Assembly (NCBI RefSeq): GCF_003591515.1
Contig: NZ_QZCG01000007.1
Span: 124,001 to 188,000, forward strand
DNA: 64,000 bases
Reading direction: 5' to 3'
Origin: Paracoccus onubensis
Lineage (GTDB): Bacteria > Pseudomonadota > Alphaproteobacteria > Rhodobacterales > Rhodobacteraceae
The position numbers and the translations under genes were made by a program. Below, piece after piece: positions 9,522 to 17,547 of this stretch. Positions within the stretch are counted from its first letter, which is position 1. Every line of letters begins with the position of its first letter. Below the pieces are notes generated by a model that saw only the letters and a list, made by a program, of their open reading frames with translations, was not told where the DNA came from and did not search any database.

Positions 9522-10001
9522 TTATACGCGGCACGCGCGTTCAATGGCGGCGACGTCGATCTTTTTCATCTCCATCATCGCCTCGAACGCCCGCTTCGCC
9601 CCGTCGCCTCCGGCGGCAAGGGCCTCCATCAGTATTCGCGGGGTGATCTGCCAGGAGATGCCCCATTTGTCCCGGCACCAGCCGCAGGCGCTTTCTTCAC
9701 CACCATTTCCGACAATGGCGTTCCAGTAGCGATCGGTCTCTTCCTGGTCTTCGGTCGATACCTGAAAGGAAAACGCCTCGCTATGCTTGAACGTCGTGCC
9801 GCCATTCAGCCCAAGGCAGGGTATGCCGAGGACGGTGAAATCGACCGTGAGGACGTCGCCTGCCTTGCCCGAGGGATAGTCGCTTGGCGCAAGATGAACG
9901 CCGGTCACTTCGCTGTCGGGGAAGGTTTCGGCATAAAAACGGGCGGCGGCCTCGGCATCGGTGTCGTACCAGAGACAAATCGTGTTCTTGGCGATGGTCA
10001 T
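9522..10001 (-). CDS. VOC-family protein, PhnB-like (3-demethylubiquinone methyltransferase-like fold)
   Basis: The protein has 159 residues. The opening pattern ICLWYDTDAEAAARFYAETF, followed by SEAFSFQV, then CGWCRDKWGISWQITP, is characteristic of the PhnB/YxaG-like branch of the vicinal oxygen chelate superfamily. These are small betaalphabetabetabeta-fold proteins of mostly unknown function, despite old methyltransferase labels. It is 37 bp downstream of the DUF1428 gene on the same strand, so the two are probably co-transcribed and controlled by the divergent HxlR regulator. Function unknown; a stress or xenobiotic role is only a guess. Confidence 0.85.
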   Translation of the reverse strand: MTIAKNTICLWYDTDAEAAARFYAETFPDSEVTGVHLAPSDYPSGKAGDVLTVDFTVLGIPCLGLNGGTTFKHSEAFSFQVSTEDQEETDRYWNAIVGNGGEESACGWCRDKWGISWQITPRILMEALAAGGDGAKRAFEAMMEMKKIDVAAIERACRV

Positions 10002-10038
10002 CTGACTTCCTCCTCATCCTGAAGGGATTGCACAGCCG

Positions 10039-10773
10039 TCAGGCTGCTTTTGCCGAATCGAACAGCGGCTCGAATCCCGCCCACATCATCCGCATTCCGT
10101 CGAACGGTATATCGGATATGTCCATGTCGTCCATGTCATCCATCTCGGCCTCCATCGTTTTCGATGCGGCGTCGCAGGTGGCACGGTCGGGCCAGGCCGT
10201 CCAGCTGAACATCGGCACTTCGCCCTTTTCGGCCTTTGTCGCCCGGTAGAAATCCGTGACCTTGCCGCTGGGCACGTCTTCTCCCCAGTTTTCGATCATG
10301 CCGATTGCGCCGCCCTTCTCGGAGATCTTCCAGCCTTTATCGGCCATTTCGGCATAGAGCGTCTTGTTCTTTTCCGGAACGGCCAGCAAGAAGCCCTGAT
10401 AATATCCTGCGCCGTTGCGTGTTCCGGCGTCGTAGATCGGGGCAAAGCCGCCGAAGATCATGCGGCTGCCGTCAAAGGGCATTTCCGGCAGATCCTTCAT
10501 CGCCGGGTCGTCCTGCATCCTTTGCCAGGAGGCATCCGCAGTCGCCTTGTCCGGCCATTCGATCCAGGAGAAAGCGATGGTCTCGTCTTCGCCGGCATTT
10601 ACCGCGCCATAGAAATCGGTAACCTTCCCCCGGGGCACATCCACGCCCCAGGTCTCGACCATGCGTGTGGCGCCGTAGGATTTGAACAGCTTCCAGGCTG
10701 CCGCGACATGGGCTGCGTATTTGTCCTTGTTGGCGGTCGGCACTGCGGCGACCATACCTGTGAAGTAAGTCAT
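10039..10773 (-). CDS. DUF1428 protein with tandemly duplicated domain
   Basis: The protein has 244 residues, about twice the ~117 expected for DUF1428 (YbaA-type, dimeric alpha-beta barrel). Two halves align: the first has WKLFKSYGATRMVETWGVDV, PRGKVTDFY and PFDGSRMIFGGFAPI; the second has WKISEKGGAIGMIENWGEDV, PSGKVTDFY and PFDGMRMMWAGFEPL. The second half carries an extra acidic, Met-rich insert (MDDMDDMDISD, near residue 214). A fused dimer is the likely structure. Divergent from the HxlR gene and upstream of the VOC gene. Function not known for the family. Confidence 0.85.
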   Translation of the reverse strand: MTYFTGMVAAVPTANKDKYAAHVAAAWKLFKSYGATRMVETWGVDVPRGKVTDFYGAVNAGEDETIAFSWIEWPDKATADASWQRMQDDPAMKDLPEMPFDGSRMIFGGFAPIYDAGTRNGAGYYQGFLLAVPEKNKTLYAEMADKGWKISEKGGAIGMIENWGEDVPSGKVTDFYRATKAEKGEVPMFSWTAWPDRATCDAASKTMEAEMDDMDDMDISDIPFDGMRMMWAGFEPLFDSAKAA

Positions 10774-10837
10774 GTCATTTCACCTTTCCGCTGGTTTTTC
10801 GCGGGCGATTCCCGCTTGCGGTTTCAGTGTGTCACTG

Positions 10838-10858
10838 ATAGTATGAAAAAACAACTAT
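10838..10858. promoter_or_regulatory. Candidate operator in HxlR/DUF1428 divergent promoter
   Basis: ATAGT at 10838-10842 and ACTAT at 10854-10858 form a short inverted repeat with an 11-nt A-rich spacer in the 97-bp divergent intergenic region. It ends 12 bp before the HxlR start codon. Autoregulation and control of the divergent genes by HxlR at such sites is common in the family; the site itself is inferred. Confidence 0.35.
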
Positions 10859-10870
10859 AAGTATTAAAAT

Positions 10871-11527
10871 ATGACTGAATTTGTGAAAGAACCACGCATC
10901 CGCTATGATGAAGGCTGTCTGGCAGCCCATGCGCTGAACCTGATCGGTGACCGCTGGGCGCTGCTGGTCGTGCGTGAACTCATGTTTGGGCCGAAACGGT
11001 TCCAGATGATCCGGGCCGGTCTGCCGGGTATCACGGCGAGCGTATTGACCGGTCGTCTGGTACAGCTTGCGCAAGCGGGAGTGATTGCTCACGACGAACG
11101 GCTTGGCGTTTATTCGCTTACCGGGATTGGGTATGGCTTGCTTCCGGTCCTTGAAGCGCTCTGCCGTTGGGCGCTGACTGTGCCGGGCCATGATGTGTCG
11201 CGCTTCATCAGCCCCTCGGCTTTGATGATCTCAATGGGGGTCAATTTGAGTCCTGTCCTTGCGCAAGGGCGAGAGGCGCTGGCGGGATTCGACTTCGGAA
11301 ACGAAGCATTCGAGATGCGATTGGCCGCAGGAAGGCTGCAGACGACCGCGGTCAGCAGGCCCGACGCGCCCTTTGTGCTTCGGGGGAATGGAAACACGGT
11401 GGCGGCGGCGGTCTATGGCACGACCCCTCTGCCGGCATTGATGTCCCAGGGTATGGTCGAGACCGAAGGTGATACCAGTGCGGCCGAAGATTTCCTGTCG
11501 CTGTTCAGGCTCGAGCCACAGGCATGA
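10871..11527 (+). CDS. HxlR-family transcriptional regulator
   Basis: The protein has 218 residues. The N-terminal ~100 residues are a winged helix of HxlR type: CLAAHALNLIGDRWALLVVR, then FGPKRFQMIRAGLPGITASV, then LTGRLVQLAQAGVI. HxlR proteins usually end near residue 120; this one has an extra ~100-residue C-terminal domain with alternating beta segments (FEMRLAAGRLQTTAV, FVLRGNGNTVAAAVYG), which looks SCP2-like. It is divergent from DUF1428-VOC and probably controls them. The start at 10871 has no good Shine-Dalgarno, so a near-leaderless message is possible. Confidence 0.88.
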   Translation: MTEFVKEPRIRYDEGCLAAHALNLIGDRWALLVVRELMFGPKRFQMIRAGLPGITASVLTGRLVQLAQAGVIAHDERLGVYSLTGIGYGLLPVLEALCRWALTVPGHDVSRFISPSALMISMGVNLSPVLAQGREALAGFDFGNEAFEMRLAAGRLQTTAVSRPDAPFVLRGNGNTVAAAVYGTTPLPALMSQGMVETEGDTSAAEDFLSLFRLEPQA

Positions 11528-11530
11528 CCT

Positions 11531-12069
11531 TCAGACGGTTTCCCATATGCGCGAGAGCAGCGAGCGTTTCATTGCATCCGCAAAGCGCATGTTCTGCAAG
11601 CCAAAGGTGAAATCGGAGGCGCAGCCGTCCGGCTCGCAAATGCCGGTGATCAGATCATGGATTTCTATCACTTTCACGTCGAAATAACCCAGCCCGCCAC
11701 CGCCAAAATCGAACGGAAAGAAGGTGGCAAATTTCGAAACCTGCGATCCCGCAAGCAAGGTCTTGAAGCCTCGGTTGCCTTTGTCCTCGCCGAACTGCGC
11801 GATCTTCAGCTCGTTGAAGCGCCCGCCATCCATGATGATCGTTCCTTTGGTGCCCGAAATTTCCCAATAGACGCCGAACATCTTACCTGCCGCGACACGG
11901 GCGCCTCGGTCGTGCCGCCGGCGGCAAGCCGGTCGTTGGCACCTGTTGGCTTTTGGAGGTGAGGCACGGCCGGATGATCCTTGTATAGCATCCCTGCGGG
12001 GCGGAAAGCATCGGTATATGCGTGCCCCATGAAGCTTGATCCAATCAAGCCGGTATCCTCTTCACGCGC
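11531..12069 (-). pseudogene. Decayed Gfo/Idh/MocA-family dehydrogenase
   Basis: Two separated pieces of one dehydrogenase remain on the minus strand. An N-terminal piece (GLIGSSFMGHAYTDAF, then GMLYKDHPAVPHL; about 12069-11952) has the Rossmann GxxGxxG-type turn. A C-terminal piece (VAAGKMFGVYWEISGTKG, then GLGYFDVKVIEIHDLI; about 11896-11531) ends in a normal stop. They lie in different frames, and roughly 230 residues of a normal ~380-residue protein are missing. The family often handles inositol or other sugars, fitting its place beside the inositol locus. It converges with the HxlR gene (3 bp apart). Confidence 0.7.
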
Positions 12070-12114
12070 GAAACCGTGCGGCTTTCGCCGCGGCGGGACC
12101 TGTTGCAATACATT

Positions 12115-12131
12115 ATCATCTGATTGATGAT
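12115..12131. promoter_or_regulatory. Candidate LacI operator upstream of lacI-type gene
   Basis: A perfect inverted repeat ATCATC-TGATT-GATGAT ends 30 bp before the regulator start codon. The 9-mer ATCATCTGA recurs at 13207 on the other side of the gene, next to the transporter promoter. This suggests one protein binds both places and that the regulator is autoregulated. Confidence 0.5.
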
Positions 12132-12161
12132 TTACGTCATTCTTTGTGATGTGAGGCCATC

Positions 12162-13202
12162 ATGTCCCGACGACCAACGATTGCCGATTTGGCCAGGGCC
12201 GCCGGAGTCAGCACCGCGACCGTTGATCGCGTATTGAACGGCCGCCAGAACGTGCGCGAGGAAACCGTACGCCGTGTCCATCAGGCAGCGGGAGAGATCG
12301 GGTATCACGGCGCGAATGTGATCCGGCAGCGGATGCTGGCCGATAAGGCCGAGCTGCGACTGGGGCTCTTGCTGCAAAAACCCCGGCATGCCTTCTATCA
12401 GGATGTGCAGGCGATTTTCGAAACGCAGGCGCGCGCTTGCACACAGCGCCGGATCGAGATCATGACGCGCTTCACCGAAACCGGTCAACCCGGAGAGATT
12501 TCGGATATACTTCGCGGTTTCAGGGGGCGTGTCCATGCGGTTGCGGCGACAGGGATAGATCATCATCTGGTCACTCAGGCTGTGCAGGAACTGCGTGGTG
12601 CCGGGGTGCCAGTCTATTCGCTTCTATCGGATTTTGCGCAGGGTGTGCGTGAAAATTATCTGGGGACAAATAATCTTAAGGTCGGTCGGATAGCGGGCTG
12701 GTTCATCGCCGGTCTGTCGAAACGGCCCGGCAAGGTTGCCCTGTTCATCGGCGGATCGCGCTACCATGGCCATGAATTGCGAGAGACGGGCTTTCGCAGC
12801 TTTTTCCGCCAGTCGGCACCGGCTTTTCAGTTATTGGATACGCAGATCAACCTCGAGACACGGCAATTGACCTATGAGGCGACGGTCAATCTGTTGTCCC
12901 GGCATGACGATCTTGTCGGGCTTTATTGTGCGGGCGGCGGCATGGAGGGCGCCATCGAGGCTGTACGAGAGTTGCGCAAACCCGGCGATATGGTGCTGAT
13001 CGTCAACGAGCTGACGCCGGAATCGCGTGCGGGTTTGCAGGATCAGACGCTTAGTGTCGTGCTGTCGACACCGGTGCAGCAGATCGCAGATGATCTGATC
13101 GGGATGATCATCGCGGCCTCGGACAAGGGAATGGCAGAAACGCCCGGCCAGCGCTTCTTTCCTCCGCAGGTCTGGACACCGGAAAGCGAGTTCATGAGGT
13201 AA
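12162..13202 (+). CDS. LacI-family transcriptional regulator of the inositol locus
   Basis: The protein has 346 residues. The N-terminal HTH plus hinge is textbook LacI: PTIADLARAAGVSTATVDRV, then LNGRQNVREETVRRV. The remainder is a periplasmic-binding-protein-like effector domain (LRLGLLLQKP, AVAATGIDHHLV, CAGGGMEGAIEAV). It is immediately upstream of a sugar ABC transporter and iol genes, with candidate operators on both sides. Repression relieved by inositol or an early inositol catabolite is inferred from context; inositol loci in alphaproteobacteria use LacI-type or RpiR-type (IolR) regulators. The start at 12162 lies after GTGAGGCC. Confidence 0.9.
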   Translation: MSRRPTIADLARAAGVSTATVDRVLNGRQNVREETVRRVHQAAGEIGYHGANVIRQRMLADKAELRLGLLLQKPRHAFYQDVQAIFETQARACTQRRIEIMTRFTETGQPGEISDILRGFRGRVHAVAATGIDHHLVTQAVQELRGAGVPVYSLLSDFAQGVRENYLGTNNLKVGRIAGWFIAGLSKRPGKVALFIGGSRYHGHELRETGFRSFFRQSAPAFQLLDTQINLETRQLTYEATVNLLSRHDDLVGLYCAGGGMEGAIEAVRELRKPGDMVLIVNELTPESRAGLQDQTLSVVLSTPVQQIADDLIGMIIAASDKGMAETPGQRFFPPQVWTPESEFMR

Positions 13203-13206
13203 TTAC

Positions 13207-13240
13207 ATCATCTGAATTTCATTTTGCATCACACATGATG
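13207..13240. promoter_or_regulatory. Candidate LacI operators at the transporter promoter
   Basis: Just after the regulator stop are ATCATCTGA (13207-13215), identical to the core of the upstream operator, and the dyad CATCA-caca-TGATG (13227-13240). The 219-bp gap to the solute-binding protein gene is the only sizeable gap ahead of the transporter and iol genes, so it should contain their main promoter. Confidence 0.45.
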
Positions 13241-13421
13241 TCTTTTGGCGACTCATTTTATTGACCGGCAAAACGGAATCAGAGATCGTAACGCCAGCGG
13301 CACGGGTAGGGAGGCTCTGCTGCAATCTGAAGGGAGCCGAACTGCTGCCACCGCTTTTGGCGGGGGATAGGCATATCCGCGTGGCGTTGACGGCGCATAT
13401 GTTTCGCGTTTGGAGGAGACA

Positions 13422-14366
13422 ATGAAAAGAATTATGCTTGCGACCGCTCTGGTCGCCGGGCTGGCCGGGACGGCATCGGCCGAGAATATCGGTGTCAGCA
13501 TGGCGCTGTTCGACGACAATTTCCTGACCGTGCTGCGGAACGGTATCCGGGATATCGCCAAGGATATGGACGGGGTGGATGTCCAGATCGAGGATGCGCA
13601 GAACGATGTGGCCAAGCAGCTTAACCAGATCAACAACTTCATCGCCAGCGGCGTGGATGCGATCATCGTCAATCCGGTGGATACCTCGGCCACCCAGGCG
13701 ATGACCAATGCAGCAGAAGCGGCTGGCGTGCCTCTGGTCTTCGTCAATCGCGAGCCGGTCAATGTCGATACGCTGCCGGACGGTCAGGCTTTCGTCGCTT
13801 CGGATGAGCGCGAATCCGGCACGCTGGAAACCATCGAGATTTGCGATCAGCTGGCCGCCGCCGGCAAGAGCGAGGCCAATGTCTATGTCATGATGGGCGA
13901 GCTTTCGAACCAGGCCGCCGTACAGCGTACCGCCGATATTCATGACGTGATCGATGCGGGCAAATGCGCGGTCACGCTGAATATCATCGACGAGCAGACA
14001 GCCAACTGGATGCGCGATGAGGCGCAGGATCTGATGACCAACTGGCTCACCGCGGGACAGCCTTTCGATGCGGTGATCTCGAATAATGACGAAATGGCGA
14101 TTGGTGCGATTCAGGCCATGAAGGCATCGGGCATCAGCATGGATGACGTCGTCATTGGCGGCATCGATGCGACGCAGGACGCGCTGCTGGCCATGGCGGC
14201 AGGAGAGTTGGATGTCACCGTGTTTCAGGACGCCGCCGGGCAGGGTTCGGGCGCATTGGACGCGGCGCTGAAGCTCGCGCGTGGGGAAGAGGTGGAAAAG
14301 AAGGTCTATGTGCCTTTCCAACTCGTGACGTCCGAGAACATGTCCGAATTCACGCAGAGTAACTGA
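13422..14366 (+). CDS. Sugar ABC transporter solute-binding protein (probably inositol)
   Basis: The protein has 314 residues from the ATG at 13422, which has GGAGGAG seven bases upstream; an earlier in-frame TTG at 13410 lies on the Shine-Dalgarno and is rejected. The signal peptide is MKRIMLATALVAGLAGTASA. The mature part is a type I periplasmic binding protein (peripla_BP_4, ribose/inositol branch): NIGVSMALFDDNFLTVLRNG, GVDAIIVNPVDTSATQAM, VFVNREPVN, then DAVISNNDEMAIGAIQAM. It delivers ligand to the adjacent permease and ATPase. Inositol specificity comes from the following iol genes (IbpA-like role), not from identified ligand residues. Confidence 0.88.
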   Translation: MKRIMLATALVAGLAGTASAENIGVSMALFDDNFLTVLRNGIRDIAKDMDGVDVQIEDAQNDVAKQLNQINNFIASGVDAIIVNPVDTSATQAMTNAAEAAGVPLVFVNREPVNVDTLPDGQAFVASDERESGTLETIEICDQLAAAGKSEANVYVMMGELSNQAAVQRTADIHDVIDAGKCAVTLNIIDEQTANWMRDEAQDLMTNWLTAGQPFDAVISNNDEMAIGAIQAMKASGISMDDVVIGGIDATQDALLAMAAGELDVTVFQDAAGQGSGALDAALKLARGEEVEKKVYVPFQLVTSENMSEFTQSN

Positions 14367-14449
14367 GGCGGGGCCTCGCATCCGGGCGGCGCGGGCGGTG
14401 CCGCCGGACAACCGTCAGGCGGGCTGAACCCCGCGAGAGAGGATCAATC

Positions 14450-15526
14450 ATGCCAGATACGTCGCACGGCGTCGGCGGGCTGAGTTTTGAGCAGTCAAAA
14501 CTTGGTCTTCCGGCGGAAGCAGGTGTCGCCATCGCACTTGCCTTGATCGTCGTCGTGTTCGAACTGCTCGGACGAATATTGATGAATGACAGTTTCCTGT
14601 TCAACACGCGCGAGAATGTTGATGCGATATTCAATATGGCGCGGCTCGAGATCATCATTCTGCAGGTTTCGATCATTGGGATCATCGCGCTTGGGGTGAC
14701 TCAGGTCATCATTACCGGAGGCATCGACCTGTCATCAGGTTCCGTGGTCGGCATGACGGCGATGATCGCCATGAGCTTTGCTCAGGTGGGTGAGATCAAC
14801 GGCCTGGAAAACACCCGTGCTGTCTTTTTTGACCGGGGCTGGGTGAATCTGCCGGTGATCGTTCCGGTGCTGGTCGGGCTGGCCTGCGGGCTGCTGGCGG
14901 GATTCATCAACGGGTTGTTGATTGCCTATACCCGAATCCCGCCCTTCATTGCGACGCTGGGGATGATGGTTTCGGCGCGCGGAGCGGCGAAATGGTGGAC
15001 GGCCGGTCAGCCGGTGTCTTTCCCGACCGAAGGTTATGCCGCTATCGGGAAAGGCATGATGCCGGTGGTGATATTCGCGGTTCTGGCGATCCTGTTCCAT
15101 CTGATCCTGAAATACACCGTCTACGGCAAGCACACCTATGCGATCGGCTCGAACGAGGCGGCGGCACGCATGTCCGGTATCAATGTCGCCCGTCACAAGG
15201 TTCTGGTCTACACGATCGCCGGGTTCCTGGCGGGCATCGCCGCCATCGTGCTGAGCGCAAAGAACCTGACCGCACAGGCCGGCATGGGGGTGATGTATGA
15301 ACTGGACGCGATTGCCATGGCGGTCATCGGCGGCATTTCTCTGGCCGGTGGACGCGGGACGATACTGGGCACGGTTCTGGGCGCACTGATCTTTGGCGTC
15401 ATCATATCGGGTTTCACCTTCCTGAGGCTGGATGCCTATTATCAGGAAATGGTCAAGGGCGCGATCATCGTCGGCGCCGTCGTGCTGGACCAGTGGCGTC
15501 AAAGCCGCGCGGCAGCAAGGTCCTGA
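14450..15526 (+). CDS. Sugar ABC transporter permease (probably inositol)
   Basis: The protein has 358 residues, with about 9-10 membrane segments after a ~20-residue cytoplasmic N-terminus. It belongs to the ribose/xylose permease branch (BPD_transp_2): VIITGGIDLSSGSVVGMTAM, then RIPPFIATLGMMVSARG, YAIGSNEAAARMSGINVARH, and AVIGGISLAGGRGTILGTVL. The GSNEAAARxSGI loop is the coupling segment to the ATPase. SD AGAGGA precedes the ATG. Between the binding-protein and ATPase genes, it completes an IbpA-IatP-IatA-like importer. One permease gene implies a homodimeric channel. Confidence 0.9.
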   Translation: MPDTSHGVGGLSFEQSKLGLPAEAGVAIALALIVVVFELLGRILMNDSFLFNTRENVDAIFNMARLEIIILQVSIIGIIALGVTQVIITGGIDLSSGSVVGMTAMIAMSFAQVGEINGLENTRAVFFDRGWVNLPVIVPVLVGLACGLLAGFINGLLIAYTRIPPFIATLGMMVSARGAAKWWTAGQPVSFPTEGYAAIGKGMMPVVIFAVLAILFHLILKYTVYGKHTYAIGSNEAAARMSGINVARHKVLVYTIAGFLAGIAAIVLSAKNLTAQAGMGVMYELDAIAMAVIGGISLAGGRGTILGTVLGALIFGVIISGFTFLRLDAYYQEMVKGAIIVGAVVLDQWRQSRAAARS

Positions 15527-15536
15527 GGAGGATATC

Positions 15537-16367
15537 ATGTCAAGCGATCTGCAAACCAACATCCCGGGTGCCGAGGCCCCGCAACCGCAGGCCGATCCGG
15601 GCGAGGTGATCCTGCGCACCGAGGGTCTGACCAAGCATTATGGCGGTGTCCATGCCCTGATCGACTGCAATTTCGAGATCCGCAAGGGCGAGCATGTGGC
15701 GATCATGGGCGATAACGGGGCGGGCAAATCCACATTCGTCCGCCAGATCACCGCGGTCGAGCAGAAGACGGCGGGCAAAATCTGGTTCAACGGCGATTAC
15801 GTCGAGTTCGAAGGACCGCTGGCCGCGCGTGAGGCCGGGATCGAGACGGTGTTCCAGACGCTTGCGCTGGCCGATCATCTTGACGTGCCCGACAACCTGT
15901 TCCTTGGGCGGGAAAAGCGGCTGTTCAATCTGGGGCCGTTCTCGATCCTGGATTACAAGGGCATGCGAGAGGCGACGAGGCGCGGGCTGGAGAAGACAGG
16001 GGTGAAAATCCCCAATATCCGCAATACCATCCAGAACATGTCCGGTGGTCAGCGGCAATGCGTGGCCATTGCCCGCACCGCGACCTTTCATTCCAGGCTG
16101 ACCATCATGGACGAGCCGACGGCGGCGCTTGGCGTTCAGGAAACCGCGCAGGTGGAAAACATCATCCGGACTCTGAAAAAGGCGGGCGAGCCGTTGATCC
16201 TGATCAGCCATAACATGAGGCAGGTGATGGATCTGTGCGACCGTATCGTTGTCTGGCGGCGCGGTCGGATCTGCGCGAATCTTCAGAAAGAGGAAACCGA
16301 TGGTGAAGATGTCGTCGCCTATATCACCGGTGCCAAGACGCAACCCGAATATGAGATCGCTGCCTGA
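15537..16367 (+). CDS. Sugar ABC transporter ATP-binding protein (probably inositol)
   Basis: The protein has 276 residues from the ATG at 15537 (SD GAGGAGG); the frame is open further upstream but overlaps the permease. Walker A is GDNGAGKST (about residue 58), the signature is MSGGQRQ (about 168), and Walker B is LTIMDEPTAALG (about 187) with a following H-loop ISHN. Most carbohydrate ATPases of this class (RbsA, MglA, IatA) are ~500 residues with two fused ATPase domains. This is a single-domain version, so two copies probably assemble. The N-terminal ~20 residues are a Pro/Ala-rich extension. Confidence 0.92.
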   Translation: MSSDLQTNIPGAEAPQPQADPGEVILRTEGLTKHYGGVHALIDCNFEIRKGEHVAIMGDNGAGKSTFVRQITAVEQKTAGKIWFNGDYVEFEGPLAAREAGIETVFQTLALADHLDVPDNLFLGREKRLFNLGPFSILDYKGMREATRRGLEKTGVKIPNIRNTIQNMSGGQRQCVAIARTATFHSRLTIMDEPTAALGVQETAQVENIIRTLKKAGEPLILISHNMRQVMDLCDRIVVWRRGRICANLQKEETDGEDVVAYITGAKTQPEYEIAA

Positions 16368-16389
16368 GATCCGCCAACAGCAGGAGAGC

Positions 16390-16551
16390 ATGATGCAGGT
16401 CTTGAAGAAAGCCTTTCCCGCGCCGGTCGTTTGTGATGCTGCGGGCTCCGCAATGACGGTGACAAACGCGGTGACCGCAATGTTCGGAACCCGTCCGAGC
16501 CTGTCACCTCCGATAATCTTGACAGCTATAACTGACCCGGTCGCGGGGTAA
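16390..16551 (+). CDS. Small unrecognised open reading frame in the inositol operon
   Basis: A 53-residue frame begins at tandem ATGs (16390/16393) with AGGAG immediately upstream. It sits in the otherwise empty 270-bp gap between the ATPase and the IolH-like gene. The product (opening MMQVLKKAFPAPVVCDAAGS) has no family I recognise, one short hydrophobic stretch and no obvious signal peptide. It could be a real small protein, a leader ORF or the 5' remnant of a lost gene. The good ribosome site is the main support. Confidence 0.3.
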   Translation: MMQVLKKAFPAPVVCDAAGSAMTVTNAVTAMFGTRPSLSPPIILTAITDPVAG

Positions 16552-16637
16552 TCCTCCGCGCCCAACCCGATCATGCGGAACTTGTGACTCGCCGGCGGAT
16601 GCCCGGCGGCCTGTCCGCTGCACCAAAAGGCATGACC

Positions 16638-17537
16638 ATGAAAATCGCCCTCGACCCTTTTATGCACCGCCATCTGAGCCTGGAGAAACTGCCCTCCAAG
16701 GTGGCAGAGCTTGGCTATGAATGGATCGAACTTAGCCCGCGCGGGGATTTCCTTGAATGGTTCAAGGCGCCGCGTGTGTTTCCTGACCGCATCAATGCCT
16801 TCAGAAAAGCCTTGAATGACGCCAATGTCGGTATCGCCAGCCTGTTGCCCATGTACCGCTGGGCCAGCAATGACGAGGAAGAGCGCAAGACCGCCGTCCG
16901 TCACTGGAGACGTGCCATCGAGATCGCCGTGGAACTGGGCGTCGATACGATGAACAGCGAGTTCGGCCGCGGCCCGCATCCCGACAAGGGCACCTGTTAT
17001 TGCTGCCATACCGGCTCGATGATCGAGGCCTGCGAGGATGCGTGGTGGCGCTCGATCGAGGATCTGGTGCCGATCTTCGAGAAGGAAGGCATCAACCTGC
17101 ATATCGAACCCCATCCCGAGGATTGGGTCGAGACGCTGCAACCCTCGGTGGATCTGATCCGCACGGTGAACTCGCCGCGCGTCAGGTTCCTCTATTGTAC
17201 GCCGCATACCTTCTATTTCGGCGATGATACCGTGGCGATGCTGCGCGAATGCGCCGATGTTCTGGCCCATGTCCACATCGCCGACACCTTCAACCACAAG
17301 GCCAGCTCGGGTCTGCGTTATATCATCAATCCGCCGGGATCGTCGGCCCGTGTGCATCAGCATCTGAATATCGGGCAGGGCGAGGTGCCGTGGGACGACT
17401 TTTATCGCACGCTGGCAGAGATCGGTTTTGACGGGATCATGACCGCCTGCGTCTTCGCGTGGGAGGAAAAGGCCGACGAGTCGGGCAGGTTCATGCGTGG
17501 CGAGATGCAGCGCTATCTCGATCAATATTTCAAATGA
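16638..17537 (+). CDS. iolH: TIM-barrel sugar isomerase/epimerase, IolH-like
   Basis: The protein has 299 residues from the ATG at 16638, chosen because AAAAGG is seven bases upstream; ATG 16632 is also in frame. It is an AP-endonuclease-2 / xylose-isomerase-like TIM barrel: [28 protein letters not shown], a [20 protein letters not shown] segment, and metal-site acids and histidines in [11 protein letters not shown] and [11 protein letters not shown]. The start and overall length match IolH of Bacillus inositol operons (~289 residues), whose precise reaction is unsettled. It lies 11 bp before iolG. Confidence 0.75.
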   Translation: MKIALDPFMHRHLSLEKLPSKVAELGYEWIELSPRGDFLEWFKAPRVFPDRINAFRKALNDANVGIASLLPMYRWASNDEEERKTAVRHWRRAIEIAVELGVDTMNSEFGRGPHPDKGTCYCCHTGSMIEACEDAWWRSIEDLVPIFEKEGINLHIEPHPEDWVETLQPSVDLIRTVNSPRVRFLYCTPHTFYFGDDTVAMLRECADVLAHVHIADTFNHKASSGLRYIINPPGSSARVHQHLNIGQGEVPWDDFYRTLAEIGFDGIMTACVFAWEEKADESGRFMRGEMQRYLDQYFK

Positions 17538-17547
17538 GGCACAGGAC

